Of a stretch of 53,958 bases of DNA, positions 26,523 through 35,815 are shown one piece after another. Position 1 is the first letter of the stretch, and each line of letters opens with the position of its first letter. The notes beneath the pieces were generated by a model. It was not told the origin of the DNA, did not search any database, and saw only the letters and a list, made by a program, of their open reading frames with translations. Source of the DNA: Coprobacter sp. (lineage in GTDB: Bacteria; Bacteroidota; Bacteroidia; Bacteroidales; UBA11471); the NCBI GenBank assembly GCA_017462265.1, contig JAFTRN010000048.1:1-53958 (forward strand), read 5' to 3'. Position numbers and translations under genes: made by a program.

Positions 26523-26969
26523 ATGAAAATATTACAAGAGTTTAAGGCGTTTGCCATGCGTGGCAACGTGGTGGACATGGCTGTCGGTGTGATCATCGGT
26601 GGCGCGTTTGGTAAAATCGTTACATCGCTTGTGAACGATATCGTTATGCCGCTCATCGGTATAATCATCGGTGGTGTGAATTTCAAAGAGCTGAAATGGA
26701 CTTTCAATGCTCCCGGTGTAGAGGGTCTTATGGCTTCGCGCGAGGTCTCTATCAGCTATGGTAATTTTATACAGGTGACATTCGATTTCTTGATTATAGC
26801 CTTCTCTATATTTATGGCTATAAAACTGATAAATCGTCTTACCCAGAAAAAGAAAAAAGAGGAAGAGGCCGCTGCCGCTGCTGCACCGGCACCTGCTCCC
26901 GAGCCTGTAATTCCCGAGGACGTGAAACTCTTGCAAGAAATTCGCGATCTTTTGAAAGAGAAAAAGTAA
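26523..26969 (+). CDS. mscL: Large-conductance mechanosensitive channel
   Basis: 148 aa. N-terminal helix [20 protein letters not shown] is the MscL signature, followed by TM1 with G-A-F-G-K-I-V, the periplasmic loop and TM2 (about 85-105). The C-terminal bundle is preceded by a Lys/Glu and Ala/Pro linker. It releases solutes on osmotic downshock. Monocistronic between its own promoter and terminator. Confidence 0.97.
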   Translation: MKILQEFKAFAMRGNVVDMAVGVIIGGAFGKIVTSLVNDIVMPLIGIIIGGVNFKELKWTFNAPGVEGLMASREVSISYGNFIQVTFDFLIIAFSIFMAIKLINRLTQKKKKEEEAAAAAAPAPAPEPVIPEDVKLLQEIRDLLKEKK

Positions 26970-26988
26970 TTTATCGCTTTATAAGACT

Positions 26989-27027
26989 GAAACCGGTTCC
27001 TGAAATATGGAATCGGTTCTTTTTTTT
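26989..27027 (+). terminator. Terminator of mscL
   Basis: An imperfect stem (AACCGGTTCC with GGAATCGGTT, using G-U pairs) followed by eight T. Confidence 0.8.
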
Positions 27028-27140
27028 ACATTGAGTGTACTATTTGTCAAAATAAATACATACCTTTGTCATAAGGTCGAGGAACAGCTATGATTCGTTC
27101 TGATAGACCAATGAATTTGAGCCATCTAAAAAAGGAGAAA

Positions 27141-27584
27141 ATGGACACTGCACGAGAATCATTAGTGAAGGCAATAGCCGATATGCTATGCGAGGCTGTG
27201 GAGTATGCGAAAGCCAATACCGCTTTTTCGCTTACCGATATGTATGTGGATTTTAAACCCGAGGATCTTCAATTATCGTTTTACGATGATAGTGAGGCTC
27301 TATTGGTACAAACCACGTTGCACGCCTATGACGAGGCGGCCCAGGGTGAAAACATCGCCGATTTGTTGCGGGAGGCATTAGACGATAAGCGTGTGGAAGA
27401 GGTGTTTTCTTCGCTCGAATCGCTCACCCCGGTATCGGTGATACTGCTGAGTGACGATGGCGATACGATTACCGAACTGAAAACGTTCGATAATGATGTA
27501 CTTGTGCTCGAAGATGATTTCTTGAAAAAAGTAGGCGATGAGCTTGACGAATTTTTCGAGAATCTGATGGCCGATGTGAAATAG
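27141..27584 (+). CDS. Conserved hypothetical acidic protein
   Basis: 147 aa from the ATG at 27141, chosen because AAAGGAG lies just upstream; the longer frame from 27090 has no such site. No signal or membrane segment. An N-terminal helix (A-R-E-S-L-V-K-A-I-A-D-M-L), a central beta part, and an acidic helical C-terminus (D-E-L-D-E-F-F-E-N-L-M). A TACCTTTG box at 27061-27068 may be its promoter. I do not recognise a family. Confidence 0.75.
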   Translation: MDTARESLVKAIADMLCEAVEYAKANTAFSLTDMYVDFKPEDLQLSFYDDSEALLVQTTLHAYDEAAQGENIADLLREALDDKRVEEVFSSLESLTPVSVILLSDDGDTITELKTFDNDVLVLEDDFLKKVGDELDEFFENLMADVK

Positions 27585-27663
27585 GTGGCACACAATCCGC
27601 CCCTTGGCGGGGATTTGTCCGTTTGGACTGAGATTATTAGATGAGAATGAATAGAATTATAGA

Positions 27664-27840
27664 ATGAAAAAATCAAAATCGCAAAATAAGTTTACGCTCG
27701 ACGATTATATCAAGGCCGTAAAGAAGGGAAGTCGTGAGGCTGAACAAGAATTGTTGGGACCGGGTTTTCATGCCACACATAGGGTACATCGCTCGAAAAA
27801 GGCCTATACTCGTAAAATAAAGCACAAAAATCGAGACTGA
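27664..27840 (+). CDS. Small basic conserved protein (58 aa)
   Basis: M-K-K-S-K-S-Q-N-K-F-T-L-D-D-Y-I-K-A, then R-E-A-E-Q-E-L, and a strongly basic end with H-R-S-K-K-A-Y-T-R-K. The F-T-L-D-D-Y-I-K-A plus V-H-x-S-K-K-x-Y pattern is one I associate with short hypothetical proteins widely present in Bacteroidales. It may bind nucleic acid. It follows the acidic gene by 79 bases. Confidence 0.65.
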   Translation: MKKSKSQNKFTLDDYIKAVKKGSREAEQELLGPGFHATHRVHRSKKAYTRKIKHKNRD

Positions 27841-27916
27841 GTAGTCGTTTGTGTTTTCAAAACAAATATTGGTGTCCGATAAAAATCAAAAACAATCTTT
27901 GGCCATATGTGTAATG

Positions 27917-28636
27917 TTATGTGTTGATACATAATCGCATACCTATACAATCGCACCTCTCGTCGTGGAGGCTGTCGCCCCGACTTGATATGCGACAATG
28001 CCGGGCAAGATTGAGCCAACTGCCACCTCTTACGGCCCGATAAGATTCTTGCCGTAGGTATTTCGGTTTCTCGCAGAACTTTTTACTATAATATATCGGT
28101 CGGTCTTCACACCATTCATTCACATTACCGCACATATCATATAATCCCAATTCGTTGGGCGCCAATTGCTTCACAGGGTGGGTAGTGCGATGGCTGTTGG
28201 CCACATATAGGCATACTTGCGAAATATTGTTGCTGCCGGCATACTTATAGCCTCGGCTCTCACGGCCACCACGGGCGGCATATTCCCATTGCGCCTCGCT
28301 CGGAAGTGCGAAATTTATACCGGTCAAGCTCACAAGTCGTTCGATAAATGTGTGGCAGTCGTCCCAGCTTATAGACTCTACGGGATTGTTATCGTCGAAA
28401 GTAAATTTACTCGGATTACTACCCATTACAGCTTTCCATAGAGCCTGTGTCACAAGCGTTTCGCCTATATAAAAATCGTTAAGGCGCTCATAATGGGCCG
28501 GAGTCTCTTCACTGCCGGCATCCGTGTCATCGGGCGACGCCCCCATAGTGAAATATCCGCCCACTACATATATCATGGCGAACGTCACACCATTGATGGT
28601 GATGTCTATAATATGTTTTCGGTCGGTCGCGTTCAT
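27917..28636 (-). CDS. SUMF1-domain protein (cytoplasmic)
   Basis: 239 aa from the ATG at 28636, which overlaps the tadA stop (ATGA); a longer frame would run into tadA. No signal peptide. SUMF1 blocks: G-G-Y-F-T-M-G, Y-I-G-E-T-L-V-T-Q-A-L-W, L-P-S-E-A-Q-W-E-Y-A-A-R-G-G, G-N-V-N-E-W and V-R-G-G-S-W. Its end (L-N-L-A-R-H-C-R-I-S-S) lacks the NNC pattern of the paralogue at 11219, so it is not an obvious variable protein. Role unknown. Confidence 0.85.
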   Translation of the reverse strand: MNATDRKHIIDITINGVTFAMIYVVGGYFTMGASPDDTDAGSEETPAHYERLNDFYIGETLVTQALWKAVMGSNPSKFTFDDNNPVESISWDDCHTFIERLVSLTGINFALPSEAQWEYAARGGRESRGYKYAGSNNISQVCLYVANSHRTTHPVKQLAPNELGLYDMCGNVNEWCEDRPIYYSKKFCEKPKYLRQESYRAVRGGSWLNLARHCRISSRGDSLHDERCDCIGMRLCINT

Positions 28637-29082
28637 CGCCGTTCTTTGAAAAAACGCGTCATCAATTCGGCACATTCCTCGGCCAGGACGCCTGTGGTTA
28701 CTTGGGTTTTGGGGTGTAAGGCTTCAGGGGCAAATCGTTTATAGCCGCGTTTCTCGTCGGAGGCGCCATACACCAACCGCCCTAATTGCGCCCAACCTAT
28801 GGCACCGGCGCACATTACACAAGGTTCGAGGGTGACATAGAGTGTGCATTTGTTCAGATATTTTCCTCCCATCATATCTGCAGCCGCAGTGATGGCTTGT
28901 ATCTCGGCATGGGCCGTCACGTCGCGCAGTGTCTCTGTGAGATTATGGCCACGAGCTACGATGCGATTGTCGCACACAACTACTACGCCTACCGGTATCT
29001 CGCCCTCCTCGTATGCGTTATGAGCTTCGTTGAGGGCTTGTTTCATATATTGTTCGTCTTGTTTTGCTACTGATACCTCCAT
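28633..29082 (-). CDS. tadA: tRNA-specific adenosine-34 deaminase
   Basis: 149 aa from the ATG at 29082 (M-E-V-S-V-A-K); the longer frame adds a non-conserved leader. Zinc/catalytic motifs H-A-E (in T-A-H-A-E-I-Q-A) and P-C-V-M-C, with the TadA-type G-W-A-Q-L-G and V-Y-G-A-S-D. Converts A34 to inosine in tRNA-Arg. Coupled by ATGA overlap to the SUMF1 gene. Confidence 0.95.
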   Translation of the reverse strand: MEVSVAKQDEQYMKQALNEAHNAYEEGEIPVGVVVVCDNRIVARGHNLTETLRDVTAHAEIQAITAAADMMGGKYLNKCTLYVTLEPCVMCAGAIGWAQLGRLVYGASDEKRGYKRFAPEALHPKTQVTTGVLAEECAELMTRFFKERR

Positions 29083-29217
29083 AGGAATAGATGTTTTTGA
29101 AATTGTTTGTCGGAAAAAATAATTCCGTTCATTACAAATATAGCACAAGTAAATCGAACAGCCAATATTTTTCTTACTTTTGTAGTGGAAAACTTCTCAG
29201 AAACGTCAGAAAAATCT

Positions 29218-29586
29218 ATGGCACAACACAACGAGACCGGTAAGAAAGGTGAGCAGTATGCCGCCGAATACCTTGTAAAAAAGGGCTATGTGGTGCGTGA
29301 TGTGAATTGGCGTAGCGGACATTATGAGCTTGATATTGTAGCCTATAAGGACAATATGCTTGTCGTGGTGGAGGTGAAGACTCGTTCCAGCGCCGAGTTT
29401 ATGCGTCCCGAGGAGGCGGTAACGCCTAAAAAGTGTCGTCGTATTATCGATGCGGCCGATGCCTATATTCACCATTATGACCTCGATTTTGATGTGCGAT
29501 TCGATGTGATAGCTTTATTGTCCGACCACTCGGGTGGGTATGAAATAGAACATATTCCCGATGCGTTTTATCCTACACTAAGATAG
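29218..29586 (+). CDS. YraN/UPF0102 family nuclease-like protein
   Basis: 122 aa from the ATG at 29218; the longer frame starts upstream of the -7 box TACTTTTG (29175-29182). Family features: G-x-x-G-E-x-x-A-A-E-Y-L, W-R-S-G-H-Y-E-L-D-I-V and V-V-E-V-K-T-R, i.e. the E-D-ExK centre of a restriction-endonuclease-like fold. Cellular role uncertain, with links to DNA processing in some species. First of a run yraN - yjbR - birA - protease. Confidence 0.92.
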   Translation: MAQHNETGKKGEQYAAEYLVKKGYVVRDVNWRSGHYELDIVAYKDNMLVVVEVKTRSSAEFMRPEEAVTPKKCRRIIDAADAYIHHYDLDFDVRFDVIALLSDHSGGYEIEHIPDAFYPTLR

Positions 29587-29592
29587 ACCTAT

Positions 29593-29985
29593 ATGGATAT
29601 AGAGACTTTGCGTGAGTTTTGCCTCTCGTTGCCCTATACAACCGAGGAATTCCCTTTTGACGAATATGTATTGGCGTTCAAAGTGGAGGGAAAGATATTT
29701 TTGTTTACCGATTTGAGTGATGACATTCCGTGGGCCAATGTGAAGTGCGACCCCGATAAGGCACTCTATTGGCGAGACAGATACGACTATGTATTACCCG
29801 GCTATCACATGAACAAGCGACTATGGAATACCATAGATTATACCCGAGCCCGTGATGAGCAAATGCGTCAATGGATATGCCATTCCTATATAGAGGTCGT
29901 GCGTAAATTTGCCAAAAGTCAGCAAGACAAATATTTATCGGCCGTAAAAGCCCACTATCCTCAATATATCGATACCGAAGAATGA
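29593..29985 (+). CDS. MmcQ/YjbR family protein
   Basis: 130 aa, full length. L-P-x-T-x-E-x-F-P-F-D at the start, V-K-C-D-P-D-K-A in the centre, and Y-H-M-N-K-R-L-W-N-T are family hallmarks. This small single-domain fold is suggested to bind DNA, but function is not settled. It begins 6 bases after yraN and overlaps birA by ATGA. Confidence 0.92.
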   Translation: MDIETLREFCLSLPYTTEEFPFDEYVLAFKVEGKIFLFTDLSDDIPWANVKCDPDKALYWRDRYDYVLPGYHMNKRLWNTIDYTRARDEQMRQWICHSYIEVVRKFAKSQQDKYLSAVKAHYPQYIDTEE

Positions 29986-30716
29986 TATATCATCTCACCG
30001 AAACCGACTCTACCAATACGACCATGGCGCGTATGTTGGCCGAGAATCCCGCTCTCGGGCATGGTACGCTGATTTATGCCGACTATCAGACCGGGGGGCG
30101 AGGGCAGCGAGGAAATGTATGGAGTTCACAACGGGGAGAGAATCTGCTTTTTTCCATTTTGTTGTGTCCCGAGGCGTTGCCTGTGACGCAGGTGTTTCGC
30201 CTCTCTCAGTTAGTCTCTTTGGCCCTCATAGAGGTGTTGCGGGAGTATCGTATAACGGCTATGGTCAAATGGCCTAATGATATATATGTAGGGGATAGTA
30301 AACTGGCAGGTATTCTCATTGAGAATGGTTTTGCCGGGAATATGGTCTCACATAGTATTGTAGGAGTGGGACTTAATGTAAATCAGTTGTTCCACGACGA
30401 AATAGCCGGAATACACCCGGTATCGATGCGCCGAATCACCGGCATACAATACGATAGAGAGGTGTTGTTACAACGATTTGTCGGACGTATTATCGAGGCT
30501 GTCGAGACATATACTCCCGACGATGACAATGCGTTGTCTATGCGTTATAAGCAATATCTCTATCGTGGAGACGGATATTATCCCTATCTCGATGTATTGA
30601 GAAATGAACCTATATCGGCCGCTGTAGTCGATGTTGAGCCCGATGGACGACTGGTATTGTGTACCGATACAGGTGAAAAAAGAACCTATTATTTCAAAGA
30701 AATAAGAATATTATGA
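29982..30716 (+). CDS. birA: Biotin-[acetyl-CoA-carboxylase] ligase
   Basis: 244 aa. Biotin/ATP site G-G-R-G-Q-R-G-N-V-W-S-S, then V-K-W-P-N-D-I-Y and K-L-A-G-I-L-I-E, and G-V-G-L-N-V-N. There is no N-terminal helix-turn-helix, so this is the monofunctional ligase and not the repressor form. It attaches biotin to carboxylase carrier proteins. Overlaps both neighbours by ATGA. Confidence 0.95.
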   Translation: MIYHLTETDSTNTTMARMLAENPALGHGTLIYADYQTGGRGQRGNVWSSQRGENLLFSILLCPEALPVTQVFRLSQLVSLALIEVLREYRITAMVKWPNDIYVGDSKLAGILIENGFAGNMVSHSIVGVGLNVNQLFHDEIAGIHPVSMRRITGIQYDREVLLQRFVGRIIEAVETYTPDDDNALSMRYKQYLYRGDGYYPYLDVLRNEPISAAVVDVEPDGRLVLCTDTGEKRTYYFKEIRIL

Positions 30717-31990
30717 GAAATTTTATTCATACTTTGGCTTTTATGGTAGCGATTTCATTATCGCTTGTTGCTTGTGTAGAAGTGTCGGAACAGAGAGCCT
30801 TTACACGACAATATAGTGTTGCCGAAGTGAATACACAGCTCTCGGTAGAAATACCATGTCGCCGCCCTTGGATTCTTACCGGTATGAACGAGTGGTGTCA
30901 TACGACAACAACGAGTGGACAGACTGCGACGGATATTACCCTGATGATAGAGGCCAATACCTCCGACCAAGAACGTGTTTGTGAGTTGATGGCTCTTTCC
31001 GACGATGTGAAATGCACGATTACCATCACTCAATCCGGAGCCGAAACTATTGTCCTTCCCGTGATTTTCCATGTGTTCTATAACGACAAATCCGACTCAT
31101 TGCAATATGTCGATGCTTCGCGGGTGGCAACGATTCTCGATAAGGTAAATGCTTATTATGCCGGTGAGAGCGGAGGTGAGAATATCAACGTGCGTTTCAC
31201 TCTTGCAACACAAAATCCGTATGGGGCAACTCTCGAAAATCCCGGGGTGGAATATGTGAAACAAGATGTTGTGTCGATGGATTGCATGGAGTTTATGAAT
31301 GATAATACAGGAAAATATGCGACCTATCTTTGGGACCCCAATAGTTATATCAACATTATGCTTTATAATTTTGACCAGGATAGTACGGCCGAGAGCATGG
31401 TGTTGGGTGTGTCGCATCTTCCCTATACTCAGGTCGATACCTACCTTCCCGGCACAAATAGGGTGAGCTATTCATATATATCATTGGAAAATCTCAAATA
31501 TCCCTATTCGGTATCGATAAACAGCCTCTATTTTTATCACGATGCGTCGATAGAGCAATGGGAAACAAAAGATATCAGTTGTACGCTTGCGCACGAATTG
31601 GGCCATTATCTGGGATTATTGCATGTGTTTTCCGAGAATGATGACGAAGAAACGTGTGCCGACACGGACTATTGTGCTGATACTTATAGTTACAACTACA
31701 ACGACTATCTCGGGTATGTATCTTATGCTACCGCTCATTACCGCGGTGAACAACTTTATAACGCGCTGTATCAACGTAATAGCTGTAGCGGAGAGATCTA
31801 TTTTAGCGATAATCTTATGGATTATAATTGGGTTACAGCCTACAAATTCACTTCCGATCAGCGTACCCGTATGCGATATGTACTCAATTACAGTCCGCTT
31901 CTGCCTACGGCGCGTAATGCGGTGATGGTGCGTAGCAATGCGACACACGATACTACTAAACTTGACTTACCGATACTCATAGCCCGATAG
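30713..31990 (+). CDS. Zinc metalloprotease lipoprotein (M43/pappalysin-like)
   Basis: 425 aa. Lipobox L-S-L-V-A-C (Cys 21); a BACON-like beta domain (about 30-110); then a metzincin domain with H-E-L-G-H-Y-L-G-L-L-H (294-304, the H-E-x-x-H-x-x-G-x-x-H zinc site) and a Met-turn N-L-M-D-Y. Many Cys follow the zinc site, probably in disulfides. It would be anchored at the outer membrane and could act on host or dietary proteins. It overlaps birA by ATGA, which is an odd partner for it. Confidence 0.9.
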   Translation: MRNFIHTLAFMVAISLSLVACVEVSEQRAFTRQYSVAEVNTQLSVEIPCRRPWILTGMNEWCHTTTTSGQTATDITLMIEANTSDQERVCELMALSDDVKCTITITQSGAETIVLPVIFHVFYNDKSDSLQYVDASRVATILDKVNAYYAGESGGENINVRFTLATQNPYGATLENPGVEYVKQDVVSMDCMEFMNDNTGKYATYLWDPNSYINIMLYNFDQDSTAESMVLGVSHLPYTQVDTYLPGTNRVSYSYISLENLKYPYSVSINSLYFYHDASIEQWETKDISCTLAHELGHYLGLLHVFSENDDEETCADTDYCADTYSYNYNDYLGYVSYATAHYRGEQLYNALYQRNSCSGEIYFSDNLMDYNWVTAYKFTSDQRTRMRYVLNYSPLLPTARNAVMVRSNATHDTTKLDLPILIAR

Positions 31991-31992
31991 TA

Positions 31993-33306
31993 ATGTCATT
32001 ACCTAACGCACATCGTGAGATATTGAAAATAGCGCTCCCCGCAGTCGTTTCCAATATAACGGTACCATTGTTGGGGCTTATCGATGTGGCTATTGTGGGC
32101 CATCTCGGTGCACCGGCATACATTGGAGCCATTGCTGTAGGGGGTATGTTGTTCAATATTATATATTGGATATTCGGATTTTTGCGCATGGGTACCGGAG
32201 GAATGACCTCGCAGGCCTATGGTCGGCGCGATGTGCGAGAGGTTACGCTGTTGCTTATTCGTTCGCTCGGTGTGGCCCTCACCATAGGATTGTTACTTAT
32301 TCTCCTACAATATCTTATAACCCGACTATCGTTTCTTTTTATTGAGGCTACGCCCGAAGTTGCGGAATTGGCAACACAATATTTTCACATCTGTATATGG
32401 GGCGCTCCGGCGGTATTGGGCCTATATGCATTTTCGGGGTGGTTTATCGGTATGCAGAATTCTCGCTTTCCCATGTGGATAGCCATTATACAGAACGTGG
32501 TCAATATTGTAGTCAGTTTCACGCTGGTGTATGCTTGCGGTATGAAAGTCGCAGGGGTGGCCTTGGGTACACTTATCGCTCAATATGCCGGTTTCTTCAT
32601 GGCTGTGTGGCTATGTGCGCGTTATTATAAATCGTTGCGCCGTCATATTGATACAAAAGCTGCGTTGCTCAATCGGCGAGAGATGGCACGATTTTTTCAA
32701 GTCAATCGGGATATATTCTTCCGCACGCTATGCCTTGTCGCCGTGACAATGTTTTTCACTTCTACGGGAGCAGCACAAGGCGAGATTGTGCTGGCGGTCA
32801 ATACTTTGTTGATGCAGATGTTTACGCTCTATACTTATATAATGGACGGCCTGGCTTATGCGGGTGAAGCTTTGTCGGGAAAATATATCGGGGCCGGTAA
32901 CGAATCGGCATTGCGACGTACCGTGCGATTGAGTTTTTTATGGAGCGGATTGTTGTCGATGCTGTTCGTATTATTGTATGCGGTAGGAGGGAATGCTTTC
33001 CTTTCACTTCTTACCGACGATAGTGCGGTATTGGCGACAGCCGGTGAGTATTTCTATTGGGTATTGGCTATTCCGGTTGCCGGGTGTGCGGCCTTTATGT
33101 GGGACGGTATATATGTCGGTGCCACGGCTACTCGCAGTATGCTATTGGCTATGTTTGTGGCCTCCGTCGCCTTCTTTTTTATCTATTATATTTTCTCGCC
33201 GATATGGGGCAATCACGCTCTGTGGTTGGCTTTTATCACCTATTTGTCATCGAGGGGAATAGTACTTACCATACTATCTCCGAAACTTTTGCATTTGAAT
33301 CGCTGA
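31993..33306 (+). CDS. MATE family efflux transporter
   Basis: 437 aa with 12 membrane helices in two similar halves. N-terminal A-L-P-A-V-V-S-N-I-T-V-P-L-L-G-L-I-D and R-M-G-T-G-G-M-T-S-Q-A-Y-G-R belong to the DinF-like branch. Exports cationic or organic compounds using Na+ or H+. Starts 2 bases after the protease gene. Confidence 0.93.
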   Translation: MSLPNAHREILKIALPAVVSNITVPLLGLIDVAIVGHLGAPAYIGAIAVGGMLFNIIYWIFGFLRMGTGGMTSQAYGRRDVREVTLLLIRSLGVALTIGLLLILLQYLITRLSFLFIEATPEVAELATQYFHICIWGAPAVLGLYAFSGWFIGMQNSRFPMWIAIIQNVVNIVVSFTLVYACGMKVAGVALGTLIAQYAGFFMAVWLCARYYKSLRRHIDTKAALLNRREMARFFQVNRDIFFRTLCLVAVTMFFTSTGAAQGEIVLAVNTLLMQMFTLYTYIMDGLAYAGEALSGKYIGAGNESALRRTVRLSFLWSGLLSMLFVLLYAVGGNAFLSLLTDDSAVLATAGEYFYWVLAIPVAGCAAFMWDGIYVGATATRSMLLAMFVASVAFFFIYYIFSPIWGNHALWLAFITYLSSRGIVLTILSPKLLHLNR

Positions 33307-33360
33307 AAATCCCGTTTTTTTATTTATATTTGCTTTCGCTAATTCTATTTACGACAGATT

Positions 33361-34068
33361 ATGGAACAATATAAGCGAATTCTATTGAAACTCAGTGGCG
33401 AAAGCCTTATGGGTAAGAAACAATACGGTATCGATGAGGTACGCTTGCAAGAGTATGCCACTCAAATAAAAGAGATTGCCGACCTGGGTATAGAGATAGC
33501 CATCGTGATAGGCGGCGGAAATATATTCCGAGGCCTTAGCGGCGCATCGAAAGGCTTTGACCGTGTGAAAGGCGATCAAATGGGTATGTTGGCAACCGTC
33601 ATCAATAGCTTGGCGTTAAGTTCTGCTCTTGAATCGATAGGCCAAAAGGCCCGGGTATATACCGCGGTCCCCATGCACCCCATCGGTGAACATTATAGTC
33701 CGGCTCGTGCCATCGACTCGCTTACCCGGGGCGAAATAGCCATTATCTCGGGAGGTACGGGCAATCCCTTCTTCACGACCGATACCGCATCGGCATTGCG
33801 CGGTGTGGAGGTTGGTGCGCAGGTGATGCTCAAAGGTACCCGTGTCGATGGTATATATACAGCCGATCCCGAGAAAGATCCTACGGCTACTAAGTTCGAT
33901 AAAATTTCATACGACGAAATCTATAATCGTGGATTGAAGGTAATGGACCTTACCGCCACCACCCTTTGCAAGGAAAACAATCTGCCTATCATTGTGTTCG
34001 ATATGGATACCGTAGGAAACCTCAAGAAAGTAATGACCGGTGAAAACATCGGTACACTTGTATATTAA
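33361..34068 (+). CDS. pyrH: UMP kinase
   Basis: 235 aa. Amino-acid-kinase fold with L-K-L-S-G-E-S-L near the start, G-G-G-N-I-F-R-G, and T-D-T-A-S-A-L-R with K-G-T-R-V-D-G-I-Y-T-A-D-P. Makes UDP from UMP. A TATATTTG box at 33325-33332 is its likely -7 element. pyrH-frr adjacency is widely conserved. Confidence 0.98.
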   Translation: MEQYKRILLKLSGESLMGKKQYGIDEVRLQEYATQIKEIADLGIEIAIVIGGGNIFRGLSGASKGFDRVKGDQMGMLATVINSLALSSALESIGQKARVYTAVPMHPIGEHYSPARAIDSLTRGEIAIISGGTGNPFFTTDTASALRGVEVGAQVMLKGTRVDGIYTADPEKDPTATKFDKISYDEIYNRGLKVMDLTATTLCKENNLPIIVFDMDTVGNLKKVMTGENIGTLVY

Positions 34069-34101
34069 ACAATGATAATACAACTATAAAAGTAATATAT
34101 T

Positions 34102-34662
34102 ATGACCGACGTTAAGACTTATCTCAACGATGCCGAAGAAAAAATGACACTCAGTGTCGCATTTCTCGACGACGCTCTCGCTGCTATTCGTGCAGGTAAA
34201 GCCAATCCTCGTATTCTCGATCCCGTGAAAGTGGAATATTATGGTAGTATGGTGGCTATCAGTAATGTAGCTACTGTTTCTACACCCGACGCTAAAACCA
34301 TCACTATACAACCTTGGGAAAAATCGATGTTCAAAGAAATAGAACGCGCGTTACAAAATTCCGAAATAGGTATAACTCCCGAGAACAATGGTGAAGCTAT
34401 CTTCTTGCGTCTCCCGCCGCTTACCGAGGAACGTCGTAAAAACCTGGTGAAACAGGCCAAGCAAGAGGCCGAGAACGCCAAGGTCAGTGTGCGTAACGCT
34501 CGTCGCGATGCCATCGAGGGCTTGAAAAAGGCTTTGAAAGAGGGTATGCCCGAAGACGTAGAAAAAGATGGCGAAAACGAAGTGCAAAAGATTCACGATA
34601 AATACATTAAGAAAATCGATGAAATCTTTGCCGCAAAAGAAAAAGAAATACTTACCGTATAG
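34102..34662 (+). CDS. frr: Ribosome recycling factor
   Basis: 186 aa, standard length. R-A-G-K-A-N-P-R-I-L-D, the hinge V-E-Y-Y-G-S, and the helical P-P-L-T-E-E-R-R-K-x-L-V-K are diagnostic. Splits post-termination ribosomes together with EF-G. 33 bases after pyrH. Confidence 0.98.
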   Translation: MTDVKTYLNDAEEKMTLSVAFLDDALAAIRAGKANPRILDPVKVEYYGSMVAISNVATVSTPDAKTITIQPWEKSMFKEIERALQNSEIGITPENNGEAIFLRLPPLTEERRKNLVKQAKQEAENAKVSVRNARRDAIEGLKKALKEGMPEDVEKDGENEVQKIHDKYIKKIDEIFAAKEKEILTV

Positions 34663-34716
34663 TCAGAAGCTGTATTGAATTTTCTTGAAAAATTAAGAAA
34701 CTTCTCAGTAGGAATA

Positions 34717-34857
34717 GAGACTGTGTCAAAATAGCATTTGGTGTTTCCTCTACTGCTTTACTCGCCCAAACTTAGCGGAGAGTCTGACAGTAATCTAAGT
34801 TAGAAGAGATACCCGAACGGGTGGAGGAGTGTGTTATTTCTATTTTGACACAGTTTC
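34717..34857 (+). mobile_element. MITE-like element between frr and rsgA
   Basis: 141 bp bounded by 18-bp terminal inverted repeats GARACTGTGTCAAAATAG (34717-34734) and its complement (34840-34857), with one mismatch. No ORF inside. The ends look like those of insertion sequences common in Bacteroidota, so it was probably mobilised by a transposase elsewhere. A target duplication is not obvious. It ends 10 bases before rsgA and may affect that gene's leader. Confidence 0.75.
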
Positions 34858-34867
34858 TTAATAATAT

Positions 34868-35803
34868 ATGAAACACGGGCTGGTTATAAAAAATACAGGT
34901 AGTTGGTATCAGGTGAAGACCGACGATGGCGCATTGATAGAATGTAAAATCAAAGGTAATTTTCGCTTGAAGGGTATTCGTAGCACCAATCCGGTCGCTG
35001 TGGGCGACAAGGTGCATATCGATATCAATAAGGAGGGTACCGCCTTCATTGTCGATATTGACGAACGCGAAAACTACATTATTCGCAAGGCCTCAAACCT
35101 TTCCAAGGAGTCTCATATATTGGCGGCCAATATCGATCAAGCGCTTTTGGTCGTTACCATCAACCACCCGCAAACGCATCTCGTTTTTATAGATAGGTTT
35201 TTGGCTACAGCCGAAGCCTATCGCATACCGGTACGGCTCATATTCAATAAAATCGATTTATACGATGACGACGACACCGAGTTGTTGAACGGGGTTATCG
35301 ACTTGTATCGATATATAGGGTATGACTGCTATACCATATCGGCCACGACAGGTGTGGGTATCAATGCGGTGCGTTCGTTGTTACAGGGCAAGGTTACTCT
35401 CATATCAGGTAACTCGGGCGTGGGAAAATCGACCTTGATCAATGCCATAATGCCCGACCTGAACTTGAAAACCGGTGAAATATCGGCTTCACACCACAAG
35501 GGTATGCACACCACTACGTTCTCGGAGATGTTTCCATTGCCACAAGGAGGGTATTTGATTGATACACCGGGCGTAAAGGGCTTCGGAACAATCGATTTCG
35601 CTCCCGAGGAGGTGGCGCACTTCTTCCCCGAAATATTCCGTCTCTCACACGATTGCCGTTTCGGCAATTGTACCCATCGGCATGAACCGGGGTGTGCTGT
35701 GTTGCAAGCGCTTGACGAGCATCGTATCAGCGAATCGCGTTATACAAGTTATTTAAGTATCATCGACGACAGTACCGCCGGTAAGTATCGTGCGGGCTAC
35801 TAA
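34868..35803 (+). CDS. rsgA: Ribosome small-subunit-dependent GTPase
   Basis: 311 aa. OB-fold N-terminus, then a circularly permuted GTPase with F-N-K-I-D (G4) before G-N-S-G-V-G-K-S-T (G1) and D-T-P-G (G3). The C-terminal zinc knuckle is [16 protein letters not shown]. Matures the 30S subunit. The start lies 10 bases from the MITE end. Confidence 0.97.
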   Translation: MKHGLVIKNTGSWYQVKTDDGALIECKIKGNFRLKGIRSTNPVAVGDKVHIDINKEGTAFIVDIDERENYIIRKASNLSKESHILAANIDQALLVVTINHPQTHLVFIDRFLATAEAYRIPVRLIFNKIDLYDDDDTELLNGVIDLYRYIGYDCYTISATTGVGINAVRSLLQGKVTLISGNSGVGKSTLINAIMPDLNLKTGEISASHHKGMHTTTFSEMFPLPQGGYLIDTPGVKGFGTIDFAPEEVAHFFPEIFRLSHDCRFGNCTHRHEPGCAVLQALDEHRISESRYTSYLSIIDDSTAGKYRAGY

Positions 35804-35815
35804 TAATAGTAATAT

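Noticed and set aside
27917..28636. Second DGR target
   Set aside because: Its C-terminal codons show no NNC pattern between invariant blocks.
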